64,000 nucleotides of DNA from Flammeovirga agarivorans (GTDB taxonomy: Bacteria > Bacteroidota > Bacteroidia > Cytophagales > Flammeovirgaceae), in NCBI RefSeq assembly GCF_012641475.1, contig NZ_JABAIL010000001.1:744001-808000 (forward strand), written 5' to 3'. A program made the position numbers and the translations under genes. The notes under the pieces are model-generated. The model had not been told where the DNA came from and searched no databases. It saw only the letters and a list, made by a program, of their open reading frames with translations. Below are positions 31,835 through 40,946 of the stretch, piece by piece (position 1 is the first letter of the stretch; each line of letters starts with the position of its first letter).

Positions 31835-32914
31835 ATGAAACATCAAGAACTTACTGAGAAAGCCATTGCATTATTAAAACAAATGATAGCTACTGAATCA
31901 TTATCAAAAGATGAAGATGATGTGGCAGAAGTTGTTGCTAGGTTTTTCGTTGAAAATGAAGTAGAAGTTCATCAATATAAAAATAACCTTTGGGCACAAA
32001 ATGTACATTTTGATCCAGCAAAGGAAACCATCTTATTGAATTCACACATTGATACAGTTAAGCCCAATAAAGATTGGACATTAGATCCATTTAATCCTAT
32101 CGTAAAAGAGGGGAAATTATATGGATTAGGTAGCAATGATGCTGGTGGATGCTTAGTAAGTTTAATAGCTACATTCCTTTACTTTTATAAAAAGGAAAAC
32201 TTGCCATTTAACTTAGTGATTTGTGCTTCTGCCGAAGAGGAGATTTCAGGAAGAGACGGTATTGCAGACGTTTGGGATCAATTACCCAACATCGATTTTG
32301 CAATTGTTGGTGAGCCTACATTAATGCAAATGGCCGTAGCAGAAAAAGGTTTGATGGTGTTGGATTGTGTTGCTCATGGGGAATCAGGGCATGCAGCAAG
32401 AAATGAAGGTGTTAATGCATTGTATAAAGCGATCGAGGATATAGAATGGTTTAGAACATTTCATTTTCCAAAGACATCGAGTACATTAGGACCAATTAAA
32501 ATGTCAGTAACTTGCATTGAGGCAGGAACTCAACATAATGTAGTTCCATCAGAATGTAAGTATGTAGTGGATGTTCGTACTACGGATGCATACTCAAATC
32601 TTGAAACTTTAGAGATCATCAAGAAATATGTGAAAAGTACAGTAACACCTCGATCAACAAGATTAAACCCATCTGGTGCTCCTATGAACCATCCAGTTAT
32701 TAAGGCTGGACTTCAGCTACAAAAAGAAACTTATGGTTCGCCAACATTGTCTGACCAGGCGCTAATGCCAATTCCATCATTAAAGATGGGACCGGGTGAT
32801 TCGGCGAGATCACATACCGCCAATGAGTTTATCTTTGTAGATGAAATCGTAAAAGGTATTGAAGGATATATAAAAGTACTTGAAGGAGCAAGTATCATTT
32901 ACAATAACGAATAG
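31835..32914 (+). CDS. argE: M20 family N-acyl-ornithine/citrulline deacylase
   Basis: 359 residues, dizinc M20 peptidase. His71 and Asp73 in LLNSHIDTVKP, bridging Asp102 in GLGSNDAGG, and the catalytic/ligand Glu pair at 134-135 in ASAEEEISG. In pathways with ArgF' the deacylase acts on N-acylcitrulline, so N-succinylcitrulline is the likely substrate here. It removes the acyl group before argininosuccinate formation. Confidence 0.92.
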   Translation: MKHQELTEKAIALLKQMIATESLSKDEDDVAEVVARFFVENEVEVHQYKNNLWAQNVHFDPAKETILLNSHIDTVKPNKDWTLDPFNPIVKEGKLYGLGSNDAGGCLVSLIATFLYFYKKENLPFNLVICASAEEEISGRDGIADVWDQLPNIDFAIVGEPTLMQMAVAEKGLMVLDCVAHGESGHAARNEGVNALYKAIEDIEWFRTFHFPKTSSTLGPIKMSVTCIEAGTQHNVVPSECKYVVDVRTTDAYSNLETLEIIKKYVKSTVTPRSTRLNPSGAPMNHPVIKAGLQLQKETYGSPTLSDQALMPIPSLKMGPGDSARSHTANEFIFVDEIVKGIEGYIKVLEGASIIYNNE

Positions 32915-33002
32915 TTAGGGTAACTTCGATTAAAGCTCAATTTTTAATAAAAAAAGAATCATTGAAGAGTAGCGATAAACTCTTATAATATAAAATATAG
33001 TT

Positions 33003-34298
33003 ATGAAACTTTGGCAAAAATCCACTTACACAGTAAATGAAAAAGTTGATAAGTTTACAGTAGGTAAGGATAGAGAATTAGATATTTTACTAGCACCATA
33101 TGATGTAAAAGGCTCAATGGCTCATGCGACAATGTTGGCAGAGGTAGGTCTTTTAACAGAAGAAGATAAGAATACACTTTTAAAAGGTCTTCAAGAGATT
33201 TATGAAGAGATTGAAAAAGGTGACTTTGTCATTGAGGACGGTGTAGAAGATGTACATTCTCAAGTAGAGATGTTATTGACACAGCGTTATGGTGATGTAG
33301 GAAAAAGGCTACATTCAGGACGTTCAAGAAACGACCAAGTTTTACTAGATTTAAAATTGTATTTAAGAGATGCTATTAAAAATGTAGCAGCAAATACAAA
33401 AGATCTTTTTGACACATTAATCAAGAAGTCTGACGAATTTAAAGATTACTTGATGCCTGGTTATACGCACATGCAAGTGGCTATGCCATCATCATTTGGT
33501 CTTTGGTTGGGAGCTTATGCAGAATCATTGGTAGATGATATGGTGATGCTTAAAGCTGCCTACGATATCACTGACAGAAACCCTCTGGGTTCTGCTGCAG
33601 GTTACGGTTCATCTTTCCCATTAAATAGAACAAGAACAACTGAGTTGATGGATTTCCAATCAATGGCAGTCAATGTTGTTTACGCACAAATGGGTAGAGG
33701 AAAAACGGAATATCACGTAGCCAATGCAATGGCTTCTGTAGCAGCTACAGTTGCAAAATTATCGATGGATGGTTGTATGTATGCCGGTGGTAACTTTGGT
33801 TTTATCAAGTTCCCTAATGAGTTTACAACTGGTTCGAGTATTATGCCTCATAAAAAGAACCCAGATGTATTGGAGTTAACTAGAGCAAGATGTAATCAGA
33901 TTACTTCATTGCCTACCCAAATTATGGCAGTATTGAGTAATCTTCCAGTGGGATACCATAGAGATCTTCAGCAGATTAAAGAAATGTTGTTGCCAGCTTT
34001 TGAGATGTTAAACGATTGTCTTGAGATGACCAAGTTAATGTTCGAAAAGATGGAACCAACAAAAGATCTTTTAGAAGCTCCAATTTATGATTACCTATTC
34101 TCTGTTGAAGAAGTGAATAAGCTAGTATTACAGGGAATTCCATTCAGAGAGGCATATGTGATTGTTGGTGAAGGTATCGAAAAGGGAGAATACAATCCTG
34201 AAAGATCAGTTAATCATAACCATGAAGGTTCTATTGGTAATTTAGGAAACGATATTATCAAAAAACGTATGGAAGCGACATATTCATTTGAGGATTAA
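33003..34298 (+). CDS. argH: argininosuccinate lyase
   Basis: 431 residues. Fumarase/lyase superfamily signature GSSIMPHKKNP at 277-287, plus DVHSQVE, GRSRNDQV near 106-113, and PGYTHMQVAMP near 152. It releases arginine and fumarate, the last step. It is the last gene of the operon and is followed by a strong terminator. Confidence 0.95.
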   Translation: MKLWQKSTYTVNEKVDKFTVGKDRELDILLAPYDVKGSMAHATMLAEVGLLTEEDKNTLLKGLQEIYEEIEKGDFVIEDGVEDVHSQVEMLLTQRYGDVGKRLHSGRSRNDQVLLDLKLYLRDAIKNVAANTKDLFDTLIKKSDEFKDYLMPGYTHMQVAMPSSFGLWLGAYAESLVDDMVMLKAAYDITDRNPLGSAAGYGSSFPLNRTRTTELMDFQSMAVNVVYAQMGRGKTEYHVANAMASVAATVAKLSMDGCMYAGGNFGFIKFPNEFTTGSSIMPHKKNPDVLELTRARCNQITSLPTQIMAVLSNLPVGYHRDLQQIKEMLLPAFEMLNDCLEMTKLMFEKMEPTKDLLEAPIYDYLFSVEEVNKLVLQGIPFREAYVIVGEGIEKGEYNPERSVNHNHEGSIGNLGNDIIKKRMEATYSFED

Positions 34299-34327
34299 TC
34301 ATTTGAATTCATATTAGAATATATTAG

Positions 34328-34362
34328 AGGCACTTTTCGTATTGGAAGGTGCCTTTTTTTTT
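34328..34362 (+). terminator. terminator of the arginine operon
   Basis: 11-bp stem with two G-U pairs (34328-34338 with 34344-34354), 5-nt loop, T9. Confidence 0.92.
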
Positions 34363-34486
34363 ATGAATTTACAAAATCAACAAATTGAAATAGAAGGATA
34401 TAAATAGAAAATTATAACAATCATATTTTTTAAGTGAGTTGTTCGCTTAAATAATAGATAATGACTTTAAAAGTTCTTTTTTGATG

Positions 34487-34517
34487 TGTGTTTGTTGTTA
34501 TTAAATAAATACCTTTG
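34487..34517 (+). promoter_or_regulatory. promoter of the TonB-dependent receptor gene
   Basis: TACCTTTG at 34510-34517 is a consensus -7 box; 34487-34490 (TGTG) is a three-of-four -33 match at 19 nt. It places the transcript start near 34523, downstream of the ATG at 34486, and thereby excludes that codon as the start. Confidence 0.6.
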
Positions 34518-34557
34518 CGACCCTTTCATCTTTTATCATCAAAACACATTAATCAAA

Positions 34558-36567
34558 TTGAAAAAATATTTACTCTTCCTTTCAATTTCTATTCTTTCGT
34601 CTGTAAATGTATTTTCCCAAAAAAGTATGTTCGATGAGGATAGTATTACTAACCTTGATGAAGTCATCATTTCATCGTCTTTTTTAGCCACAAAATATAC
34701 TCCCGTTGCTTACGAGGATTTATTGGTTGAAGATATCTCTTTCAAAAATATCGGACAAGAACCTTCTTTCCTTCTGTCTGAAAGCCCTTCTATGACCGTT
34801 TATTCTGATGCGGGTGGATATCAAGGGTATTCTTATTTTAGATTAAGGGGGATAGATCAAAGTCGAATTAATTTCACCTTGGATGGTGTTCCTTTAAATG
34901 AACCTGAAGACCAAGGCTTTTATTTTGCAAATTTTGGAGATTTTCTCAACTCAGTAAGCTCAATGCAGATTCAAAGAGGAGTAGGGACAACTCAAAACGG
35001 TACAGCTAGTTATGGTGGTAGTATACAATTTGCTTCCGTCAACTTGTACGATTCTACTTATGCTAAGCTCGAAGGTGGATATGGTTCATTTAATAGTTAC
35101 AGAATTGCAGGTGAATATAATTCTGGTGTTAAAAATGACAAAGCAATATATGTTAGAGCATCTCATTTAGCTTCTGATAATTATAAATATAATGCTGATA
35201 ATAATTCTGTTTCAGGTTTTGTTAGTGCTGGTTTGTTTAAAGAAAAGTACGATTTGAGGTTTACGACTTTTGCAGGTAATCAGAAGAATGGTTTGGCTTG
35301 GGCAGGTGTATCACAAGAGTTGATCGATGAAGATCCTAGAACCAATGCTAACGTTAATGAAAGAGATAACTTTACACAAACGTTTTCTTCGTTATCAAAT
35401 AAATGGTCGATTTCAGATCAGTCAACATTGAACACTAGTGTTTTTTATAGCTATGTTGATGGTAATTATGATTACAATTGGCTAGGCTATGATACTACCC
35501 CTGATACACTCGACAACTATGCCTTTACCTCTAATTTTGTAGGGTTTTACTCTAATTATCAATACGAAACTGATCATTTGAAATGGACTACTGGAGTGTT
35601 GATGGATTGGTATGCTAGAGATCATGTTGGAACAAATACTTATGACCCGTCTTTATTTTATAAAAATACAGGCTACAAGAATGAAATAAGTGCTTTTACT
35701 AAAGCAATGTATCAGTTGGGTAATTTCTATTTCTTTGTTGATTTACAATATCGATATGCATCATTTGATTATGAAGGTGATGTATCCTTTGAAAAATTAG
35801 AATGGAACTTTTTTAATCCTAAAGGTGGAGTGACATATAAGATTGATTCCTCTTGGGATGTATACTATAACATTGGGAAAACAGGTAGAGAACCCACAAG
35901 AAACGATATGTTTGGAGGTTGGGATAACTTGTTGGCAGACTCAACAGGAGCTCCTCAGATCGGAGGTACAGATCCAGAATATGTTGTAGATCAAGAATTT
36001 GGAGTTCGAGTATCAAAACAGAATTGGAATGCAAACCTAAATGGTTTTTATATGAGTTTTGATAATGAGTATATACTTGATGGTCAATTAGGGCCAAATG
36101 GTTTGCCTTTAACGAGTAATGTAGAAAGTAGTATTCGAACGGGTGTTGAGTTAGAAGTGACTTATCATTTAAACGAGCATTGGAAATTAAAGAATTCGAC
36201 CTCTTATAATTACTCACAAGTGAAAGACCAAGGGGTGGAATTCAGTCAAATTTTGACACCAAATTGGATTGTAAATCAAGATATTCTGTATATGATTCAT
36301 CGCTTTGAAATAGGTGCTACTTTGAGGTATCAGAGTGAATCATATATTGATAATGCAAATGAAAATATTATCGATGGATACTTCTTACTAAATGCCAGAG
36401 CATCATATATTCTCAATGATCATATACAAATTTCAGTTATTGGAAATAATTTAACGAATTCTTTCTATTATAATTATGGGTATGTAGATGTTTGGGATAA
36501 TAACACAAATAAATACCTTGTAACAGCCCCTATTAATTTCTATGGAAACTTAACTGTTACATTCTAA
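34558..36567 (+). CDS. TonB-dependent outer-membrane receptor
   Basis: 669 residues from a TTG at 34558, chosen because the promoter box at 34510 excludes the upstream ATG and because this start gives a clean signal peptide (KKYLLFLSISILSSVNVFSQ). The plug domain follows (LDEVIISSSF, SPSMTVYSDAGGYQGYSYFRLRGID, VEIQRG-like MQIQRGVGTTQNGTASYGG), then a 22-strand-type barrel ending GNLTVTF with terminal Phe. There is no STN or carboxypeptidase-like N-terminal domain, so it is a plain receptor and not SusC. The ligand is unknown; the exb operon at 20107 would energise it. Confidence 0.9.
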   Translation: MKKYLLFLSISILSSVNVFSQKSMFDEDSITNLDEVIISSSFLATKYTPVAYEDLLVEDISFKNIGQEPSFLLSESPSMTVYSDAGGYQGYSYFRLRGIDQSRINFTLDGVPLNEPEDQGFYFANFGDFLNSVSSMQIQRGVGTTQNGTASYGGSIQFASVNLYDSTYAKLEGGYGSFNSYRIAGEYNSGVKNDKAIYVRASHLASDNYKYNADNNSVSGFVSAGLFKEKYDLRFTTFAGNQKNGLAWAGVSQELIDEDPRTNANVNERDNFTQTFSSLSNKWSISDQSTLNTSVFYSYVDGNYDYNWLGYDTTPDTLDNYAFTSNFVGFYSNYQYETDHLKWTTGVLMDWYARDHVGTNTYDPSLFYKNTGYKNEISAFTKAMYQLGNFYFFVDLQYRYASFDYEGDVSFEKLEWNFFNPKGGVTYKIDSSWDVYYNIGKTGREPTRNDMFGGWDNLLADSTGAPQIGGTDPEYVVDQEFGVRVSKQNWNANLNGFYMSFDNEYILDGQLGPNGLPLTSNVESSIRTGVELEVTYHLNEHWKLKNSTSYNYSQVKDQGVEFSQILTPNWIVNQDILYMIHRFEIGATLRYQSESYIDNANENIIDGYFLLNARASYILNDHIQISVIGNNLTNSFYYNYGYVDVWDNNTNKYLVTAPINFYGNLTVTF

Positions 36568-36583
36568 GTGACTTAGGATATTG

Positions 36584-36625
36584 AAGCATGTAATGTTAAA
36601 AATTGGACATTACATGCTTTTTATT
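36584..36625 (+). terminator. terminator after the TonB receptor gene
   Basis: Perfect 13-bp stem AAGCATGTAATGT (36584-36596) with ACATTACATGCTT (36607-36619), then T-rich tail. Confidence 0.88.
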
Positions 36626-36699
36626 ATACTTTTTAATGGTGTAAACAGAACGTTTTATCAAAAAACTGCTAAATTGCAGTACATTATATGTTATAACTA

Positions 36700-36730
36700 T
36701 TTTTCTCTAACGATTTTTATCTTAATTTTG
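36700..36730 (+). promoter_or_regulatory. promoter for the secreted-protein gene at 36791
   Basis: TTTT (36700-36703), 19-nt spacer, TAATTTTG (36723-36730): a good TTTG-N19-TAnnTTTG match. Confidence 0.55.
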
Positions 36731-36790
36731 CAGCTGTGCATTAGTTTCAAACAGTTCAATCTATTTAAACTTACTTTAACTTAAATTACA

Positions 36791-37384
36791 ATGAAAAAAC
36801 TAACACTTTTAATGCTGACATGCATCTGTATGTTAGGTAATGTCGCGTATGCCCAAAGTGAAATAAATTTCTCACTAACACCCAAACGATCATCTATCGT
36901 AATTGATGTAGATGAAATCTACAGTAAGTCTATCACTTATCACTTGATAGATTCTAACAAAGTAGAGGTAGAGGCAAAAAACCTTACAGAAAAAGGTAAA
37001 AAGGTATTAAACTTTAAAGAAGTACCTGAGGGGAATTATGAATTAGAACTTCTATTCGAAAACAAAAAGATTGTAAAACAAATCAGAGTGGCTCCAAACA
37101 AAAAGATTTCATTTATATCTAATAAATGGGAGGCTCTAAATGCAGGATTTGTTATTAATATCAGAGGGAAGAAAATGGAAGTAAGAACCAACAATAACCT
37201 CGAAGAAGAATTTGAAATTATCTTTAGAGATATGATTGGTAAGGAAGTTTATAGAGAACACTTTACTGGAGGAATGAACAACGTAATGAATGTAGATTTA
37301 TCTTCATTTGGTACGACAATGTTTATGATGGATCTAGAGGTAGGAGATGCTTTATATTCCGATATTGTATCAACAACAAAGTAA
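36791..37384 (+). CDS. secreted protein with a T9SS-sorting-domain-like C-terminus
   Basis: 197 residues with a signal peptide (cleavage after VAYAQ about 22). The C-terminal 75 residues (FEIIFRDMIGKEVYREHF, then VMNVDLSSFGTTMFMMDLEVG) follow the order of type A T9SS sorting domains: strand, DxxGKEV, NxxDLSxF, then MFxxxV. The final Lys-containing strand is shorter than usual. If this is real, the protein is secreted or surface-attached by the gliding-associated type IX system. I recognise no function for the rest. Confidence 0.7.
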   Translation: MKKLTLLMLTCICMLGNVAYAQSEINFSLTPKRSSIVIDVDEIYSKSITYHLIDSNKVEVEAKNLTEKGKKVLNFKEVPEGNYELELLFENKKIVKQIRVAPNKKISFISNKWEALNAGFVINIRGKKMEVRTNNNLEEEFEIIFRDMIGKEVYREHFTGGMNNVMNVDLSSFGTTMFMMDLEVGDALYSDIVSTTK

Positions 37385-37421
37385 AAAAAGAGAGGTACTT
37401 GATTAGTCAGGTACCTCTTTT
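37383..37421. terminator. bidirectional terminator between convergent genes
   Basis: 12-bp stem with one G-U pair (37391-37402 with 37407-37418); A7 on the left serves the minus strand and TTTT on the right serves the plus strand. It overlaps the last codons of the NadR-like gene. Confidence 0.8.
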
Positions 37422-37924
37422 AGTATATCTGTAATTTTTTTTATCCTTTCGGAGAGGTTACCATTGATTAAATGATATCCACCATAGATATCTGTTAATT
37501 CTTTCTTGAAAATTTCTAGAATAGCCTTTCTATCTTCAGGATTGGGATGTTCTCTTTGTTCGTCATATTCCCAAGGGACATCAATATCGAGTAGAAATAC
37601 AGCATCAAATTGTTGAGATGATAGATGTTCAATTACCCAAGGATCACAACGCTTGTATTTATATTCTGACCAAATCTTTATGACCTCTAACCCAGTATCA
37701 CAAAAGAGAAACTGATGGGCTAATTCTAAGTTGATCTTTTGTATTTCTAACTGTCTCTCACCAATCTTTTTCAGATCAGATTCGATATACGGTCGATGTA
37801 AACGATCAATATAATCTCTTGCATACTCTTTTACCCAAAGAGTATCATATTGTTCTGCTAACGCAATGCAGATAGTACTTTTGCCTGTTGATTCAGGCCC
37901 TGTGATCAATATATTTTTCACCAT
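37403..37924 (-). CDS. NadR-type nicotinamide riboside kinase / ATPase
   Basis: 173 residues with the P-loop GPESTGKST at 8-16, VKEYARDYID near 31 and a FLLDIDVPWEYDEQREHP Walker-B-like region near 104. This is the stand-alone C-terminal kinase domain of NadR (AAA_28), without the NMN adenylyltransferase or HTH domains. It overlaps pnuC by 32 nt, so the pair forms a salvage unit: PnuC imports nicotinamide riboside and the kinase traps it as NMN. Confidence 0.85.
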   Translation of the reverse strand: MVKNILITGPESTGKSTICIALAEQYDTLWVKEYARDYIDRLHRPYIESDLKKIGERQLEIQKINLELAHQFLFCDTGLEVIKIWSEYKYKRCDPWVIEHLSSQQFDAVFLLDIDVPWEYDEQREHPNPEDRKAILEIFKKELTDIYGGYHLINGNLSERIKKITDILKEVPD

Positions 37925-38471
37925 ATTCGGTTCTCCATTGATAATAACCCCATACAGCTAACAGAGTGTAAACAATAAATAGAAAGGAGGTTAATTGAAA
38001 CCCTTTGATGTAATACATATATACTGATATTGCATCGATCACTACCCAGTATAACCAATTAGAAACGATCTTTCTAGTTACCATAAAGGTGGCGATTATA
38101 CTGAATACAGTTGTAAAAGAATCTACAAAAGGCAATGCAGCATCGGTATATTTTAATAACCCAGATGCAAGGATATAAATTCCAATACCTCCAATTATGA
38201 AAAGAATAATGTGTGTTTTTAAAGACCATTCTGATAATTGTAATATTTCTTGATCTTTTCGTTTAAACTTCCACTGGTAAAATCCTACTACATTCATGAT
38301 CAGGTAGAATATTTGTAAACCTGTTTCTGCATATAATTTTGCAGTAATACACAAATACATATAAATAGATACAGATATAGTAGAAGCTGCCCAACACCAA
38401 ATATTTTCTTTTATGGCTAAGACAGTAAAAGTTATACTAAAAATAACAGCAATAAGCTCTAAACTACTCAT
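37893..38471 (-). CDS. pnuC: nicotinamide riboside transporter PnuC
   Basis: 192 residues with seven predicted helices and the PnuC features WCWAAS near 26, YLIMNVVGFYQWKFK near 56-70, the long middle helix region and WLYWVVIDAISVYMYYIKG near 138. PnuT (thiamine) transporters look similar, but the adjacent NadR-type kinase favours nicotinamide riboside. It is transcribed with the kinase and probably with the J-domain gene 3 nt upstream. Confidence 0.88.
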   Translation of the reverse strand: MSSLELIAVIFSITFTVLAIKENIWCWAASTISVSIYMYLCITAKLYAETGLQIFYLIMNVVGFYQWKFKRKDQEILQLSEWSLKTHIILFIIGGIGIYILASGLLKYTDAALPFVDSFTTVFSIIATFMVTRKIVSNWLYWVVIDAISVYMYYIKGFQLTSFLFIVYTLLAVWGYYQWRTEYGEKYIDHRA

Positions 38472-38474
38472 GGT

Positions 38475-39605
38475 CTAAATATAATTTTGAAGATAATTTT
38501 TTAGTGAAAGTTCATCTGGAAGTTCATTCAACAAATGCTGATACTGTTGAAATATTACCTTTTCATCATTTGCCATAGAATAGGCTTTTTTAGTGATGCC
38601 TCTTCCAGATACTCCTGCAAATATCTTATAAATATATTCATCCATTGGAGATGATAGTAAGTTAGCTTTTTCTTCCTCTAGTTTTGATAGCTGATTTTTT
38701 AGTATTTGATATAAGTGTTCGGCTTCAGATTCATTAAACTTTACATTTTCCTCTTTAAAATATTCTGTATAGAGATTCAATAAAGTAATTAAATCATTTT
38801 CCTTTTTAGCAGTTGAAATAACGATCATTAAATCATGAAACTTATCCTTTTCATGTACATCTTGTGTTTTATCAGGGTGCAATTTTTTTGCCAATTGCTT
38901 ATAAAGACTATTTACAGATGTATGTTTTATCTCAAGTGTATTTGTCTGATTGTCAATATTATGTTTCTCTTTTGAGTTGTGTACGTTGTTAGCTTCATGA
39001 ATTGCCTTTTTTAGTTGTTTTTGATAAAGGATAGGAGCAATTATTTGATCAAAATATTTTTTAACTTTTTCATCATTGGATAACATTTCTAGCCACTGTT
39101 CTTCAGAAAAATAAGATTCAATGTTTTCTAAATGATTTGATTTATACTGAAGATAGTTGAGTACCTCTTGTTTTCTTTCGTTCTTTTGTTGTGTTTTTGT
39201 CTTCTTTTTTGACTTCTTCTCATGTGCACTTTTATATTCTGGGATTAAATCTCTGAAGCCCATTGTATCAATAAAAGGAGATTGAAGAGCATCGACCATA
39301 AGCTGATTAATAATACCTTGAAAAACTTGACGTTGCTTACTACTTAATTTTGCATCTTTTTCGAGAAACAATAATTGTTCAATTAGTTTATATAACTCTT
39401 GGAACCGTTGCTTGTGTTCTTTTTCTACATATTCTTCGTATGCAGATTTCATATTCACTAAATCACTAGTAATTCTGTTATTTCTATTTTTAAGTTTCTG
39501 TACTTTTGCCCAAAGTATAGTAAGTTGATCAGTTAATGTTTTAGGATTTTTCTTGGGTTTTCCTTTCTTAATCTTATCAAATACTATTAATTTATCTTTA
39601 CTCAT
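38475..39605 (-). CDS. J-domain-like protein with coiled coil
   Basis: 376 residues, very Lys- and Gln-rich. Residues about 233-285 form a J-domain with the HPD motif: SLYKQLAKKLHPDKTQD, then a helix with STAKKENDLITLL. The N-terminal 100 and the region after 290 are predicted coiled coils. It is probably a co-chaperone for a DnaK homologue; the client is unknown. It is 3 nt upstream of pnuC and divergent from the AraC gene. Confidence 0.8.
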   Translation of the reverse strand: MSKDKLIVFDKIKKGKPKKNPKTLTDQLTILWAKVQKLKNRNNRITSDLVNMKSAYEEYVEKEHKQRFQELYKLIEQLLFLEKDAKLSSKQRQVFQGIINQLMVDALQSPFIDTMGFRDLIPEYKSAHEKKSKKKTKTQQKNERKQEVLNYLQYKSNHLENIESYFSEEQWLEMLSNDEKVKKYFDQIIAPILYQKQLKKAIHEANNVHNSKEKHNIDNQTNTLEIKHTSVNSLYKQLAKKLHPDKTQDVHEKDKFHDLMIVISTAKKENDLITLLNLYTEYFKEENVKFNESEAEHLYQILKNQLSKLEEEKANLLSSPMDEYIYKIFAGVSGRGITKKAYSMANDEKVIFQQYQHLLNELPDELSLKNYLQNYI

Positions 39606-39606
39606 A

Positions 39607-39614
39607 TATTTTTG
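39607..39614 (+). promoter_or_regulatory. candidate -7 element for the AraC gene
   Basis: TATTTTTG matches TAnnTTTG and overlaps the region just before the divergent J-domain start; the -33 region is poor. Confidence 0.35.
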
Positions 39615-39634
39615 ATGAAAATGATTCAGTACAC

Positions 39635-40642
39635 ATGACTTTAGACGAAGATAAGATATATAACATAGATCATGAATCGGAAAAGCCTTTTCCAGAACAA
39701 TTAGCCGAATTAGTGAATGGCAAGTTTGATGGAAAAATGCTTACTGTAGATAATAAAATAGCTAAAGCCACTTATGAGTTCTTTACCGAATTAGACAATA
39801 TTAAATTGGTGATTCATAAAAGTGAAATGCGATCCAAAGTTAACGTTAGACATAATCCTATTCTCCAGAGTAATGATTTTGTATACCTAATGATGTTGAA
39901 AGAAGGGGAGATCACACATATCTATGAATCCGAAAATAACATTGAAGTTTTCGGTCCCAAAAGACAGAGAGGTATAATGATTACCAACTTAAAATACCCG
40001 TTGATTAATCAGAGTGAAGCCACTGGATATTGTGAGTGGTTTACAATTTTGGTGAGGAAAACGACCTTAATTGATTTAATAGAAGGAGCAAAAAAAGAAG
40101 AAGTCAAGAAAATCATTAGTAGTAATGATCCATGGTTATTTTTTGAACCCTTTAACCTTGAAGTGGTAACGGCTTTGGAAAAAATATTTTCTGTTGAAGA
40201 AAAAGTGGCAAGGAAATTAAAAATCTATGGACAGTCACTGATTATTCTTGCTGAGACCATGAACTTACTAGGAAGTAGAAAATCAGCGGATACGAGTAGG
40301 TTGAGCGTACATGATACGGCAAGGATGTTTGAGGTAAAAGAATACATAACTCAAGACCTTTCTGTAACTCCCAACCTAGAAGAAATTTGTAATGAGTTTG
40401 GTTTAAGCAGATCAAAATTAATCAGAGACTTCAAAGCTGAATTTGGCCGTCCTGTTTATAAATTTTATAACCATGTTAGGATGGAAGAGGCAAGAGTGAT
40501 GCTTGTAGATAAAGGATTGAGTGTAACAGAAGTATCTCAAGAACTAGGCTTTAAAGGATTGTCAAAATTCTCAGATGCATTTAAGAATTTCTATGGAATG
40601 TCACCGAAGACAATGGTAGAATTGAGTACAAAAATGGAGTAA
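39635..40642 (+). CDS. AraC family transcriptional regulator
   Basis: 335 residues. The C-terminal third carries the double HTH: LEEICNEFGLSRSKLIRDFKAEFG near 247-270, then YNHVRMEEARVMLVDKGLSVTEVSQELGFKGLSKFSDAFKNFYGMSP. The N-terminal 200 residues form an unassigned effector or dimerisation domain. The target is unknown; adjacent genes offer no obvious regulon. Confidence 0.9.
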   Translation: MTLDEDKIYNIDHESEKPFPEQLAELVNGKFDGKMLTVDNKIAKATYEFFTELDNIKLVIHKSEMRSKVNVRHNPILQSNDFVYLMMLKEGEITHIYESENNIEVFGPKRQRGIMITNLKYPLINQSEATGYCEWFTILVRKTTLIDLIEGAKKEEVKKIISSNDPWLFFEPFNLEVVTALEKIFSVEEKVARKLKIYGQSLIILAETMNLLGSRKSADTSRLSVHDTARMFEVKEYITQDLSVTPNLEEICNEFGLSRSKLIRDFKAEFGRPVYKFYNHVRMEEARVMLVDKGLSVTEVSQELGFKGLSKFSDAFKNFYGMSPKTMVELSTKME

Positions 40643-40946
40643 TAATTAAAAGTTATTCACAATGTGTGCTGGTTAGTTTATAGTTATTCACATTGCCCTA
40701 TCATTAATGTTGATAACTATCAATCACAAGTGAATAATTAATTGAATATTATAATTCCTAACTAAAATATATAATTATTGGAATAAAATATTGTCATATT
40801 CTGATTAAATCATGTGAAAAGACTCAAGTCTATTAACAATTCAAGATTTGATAAAATGTTGATAACTTTGATGAAAGCTTGTTGAAAACTAAAAATTCAA
40901 AAGAAAAACTCCTATTTATATTGATTTATAAACAGGAGTTTTTAGT
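40643..40946. other. AT-rich interval with DnaA-box-like repeats (origin-like)
   Basis: TTATTCACA, a match to the loose DnaA-box TTWTNCACA, occurs at 40653-40661, 40684-40692 and 40947-40955, with an 8-of-9 match in the opposite direction at 40729-40737. AATGTTGATAACT is repeated at 40706-40718 and 40855-40867; the first copy overlaps the palindrome TTGATA-AC-TATCAA (40710-40723). Between them, 40735-40815 is extremely AT-rich. This resembles a replication origin, but dnaA is not nearby and gene orientation gives no support. Confidence 0.4.
40904..40943 (-). terminator. terminator of the small ORF at 40947
   Basis: 10-bp stem AAAAACTCCT (40904-40913) with AGGAGTTTTT (40934-40943), one mismatch, then 6 more bp and a 6-nt loop. 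It reads as a terminator on either strand and directly follows the small ORF. Confidence 0.75.

Noticed and set aside
35819-36217. 132-codon antisense ORF in the TonB receptor
   Set aside because: Lies wholly within a well-supported barrel gene and looks like reverse-strand noise.
36581-36784. 67-codon plus-strand ORF downstream of the TonB receptor
   Set aside because: It contains the receptor's terminator and the promoter of the next gene and has no protein-like composition.
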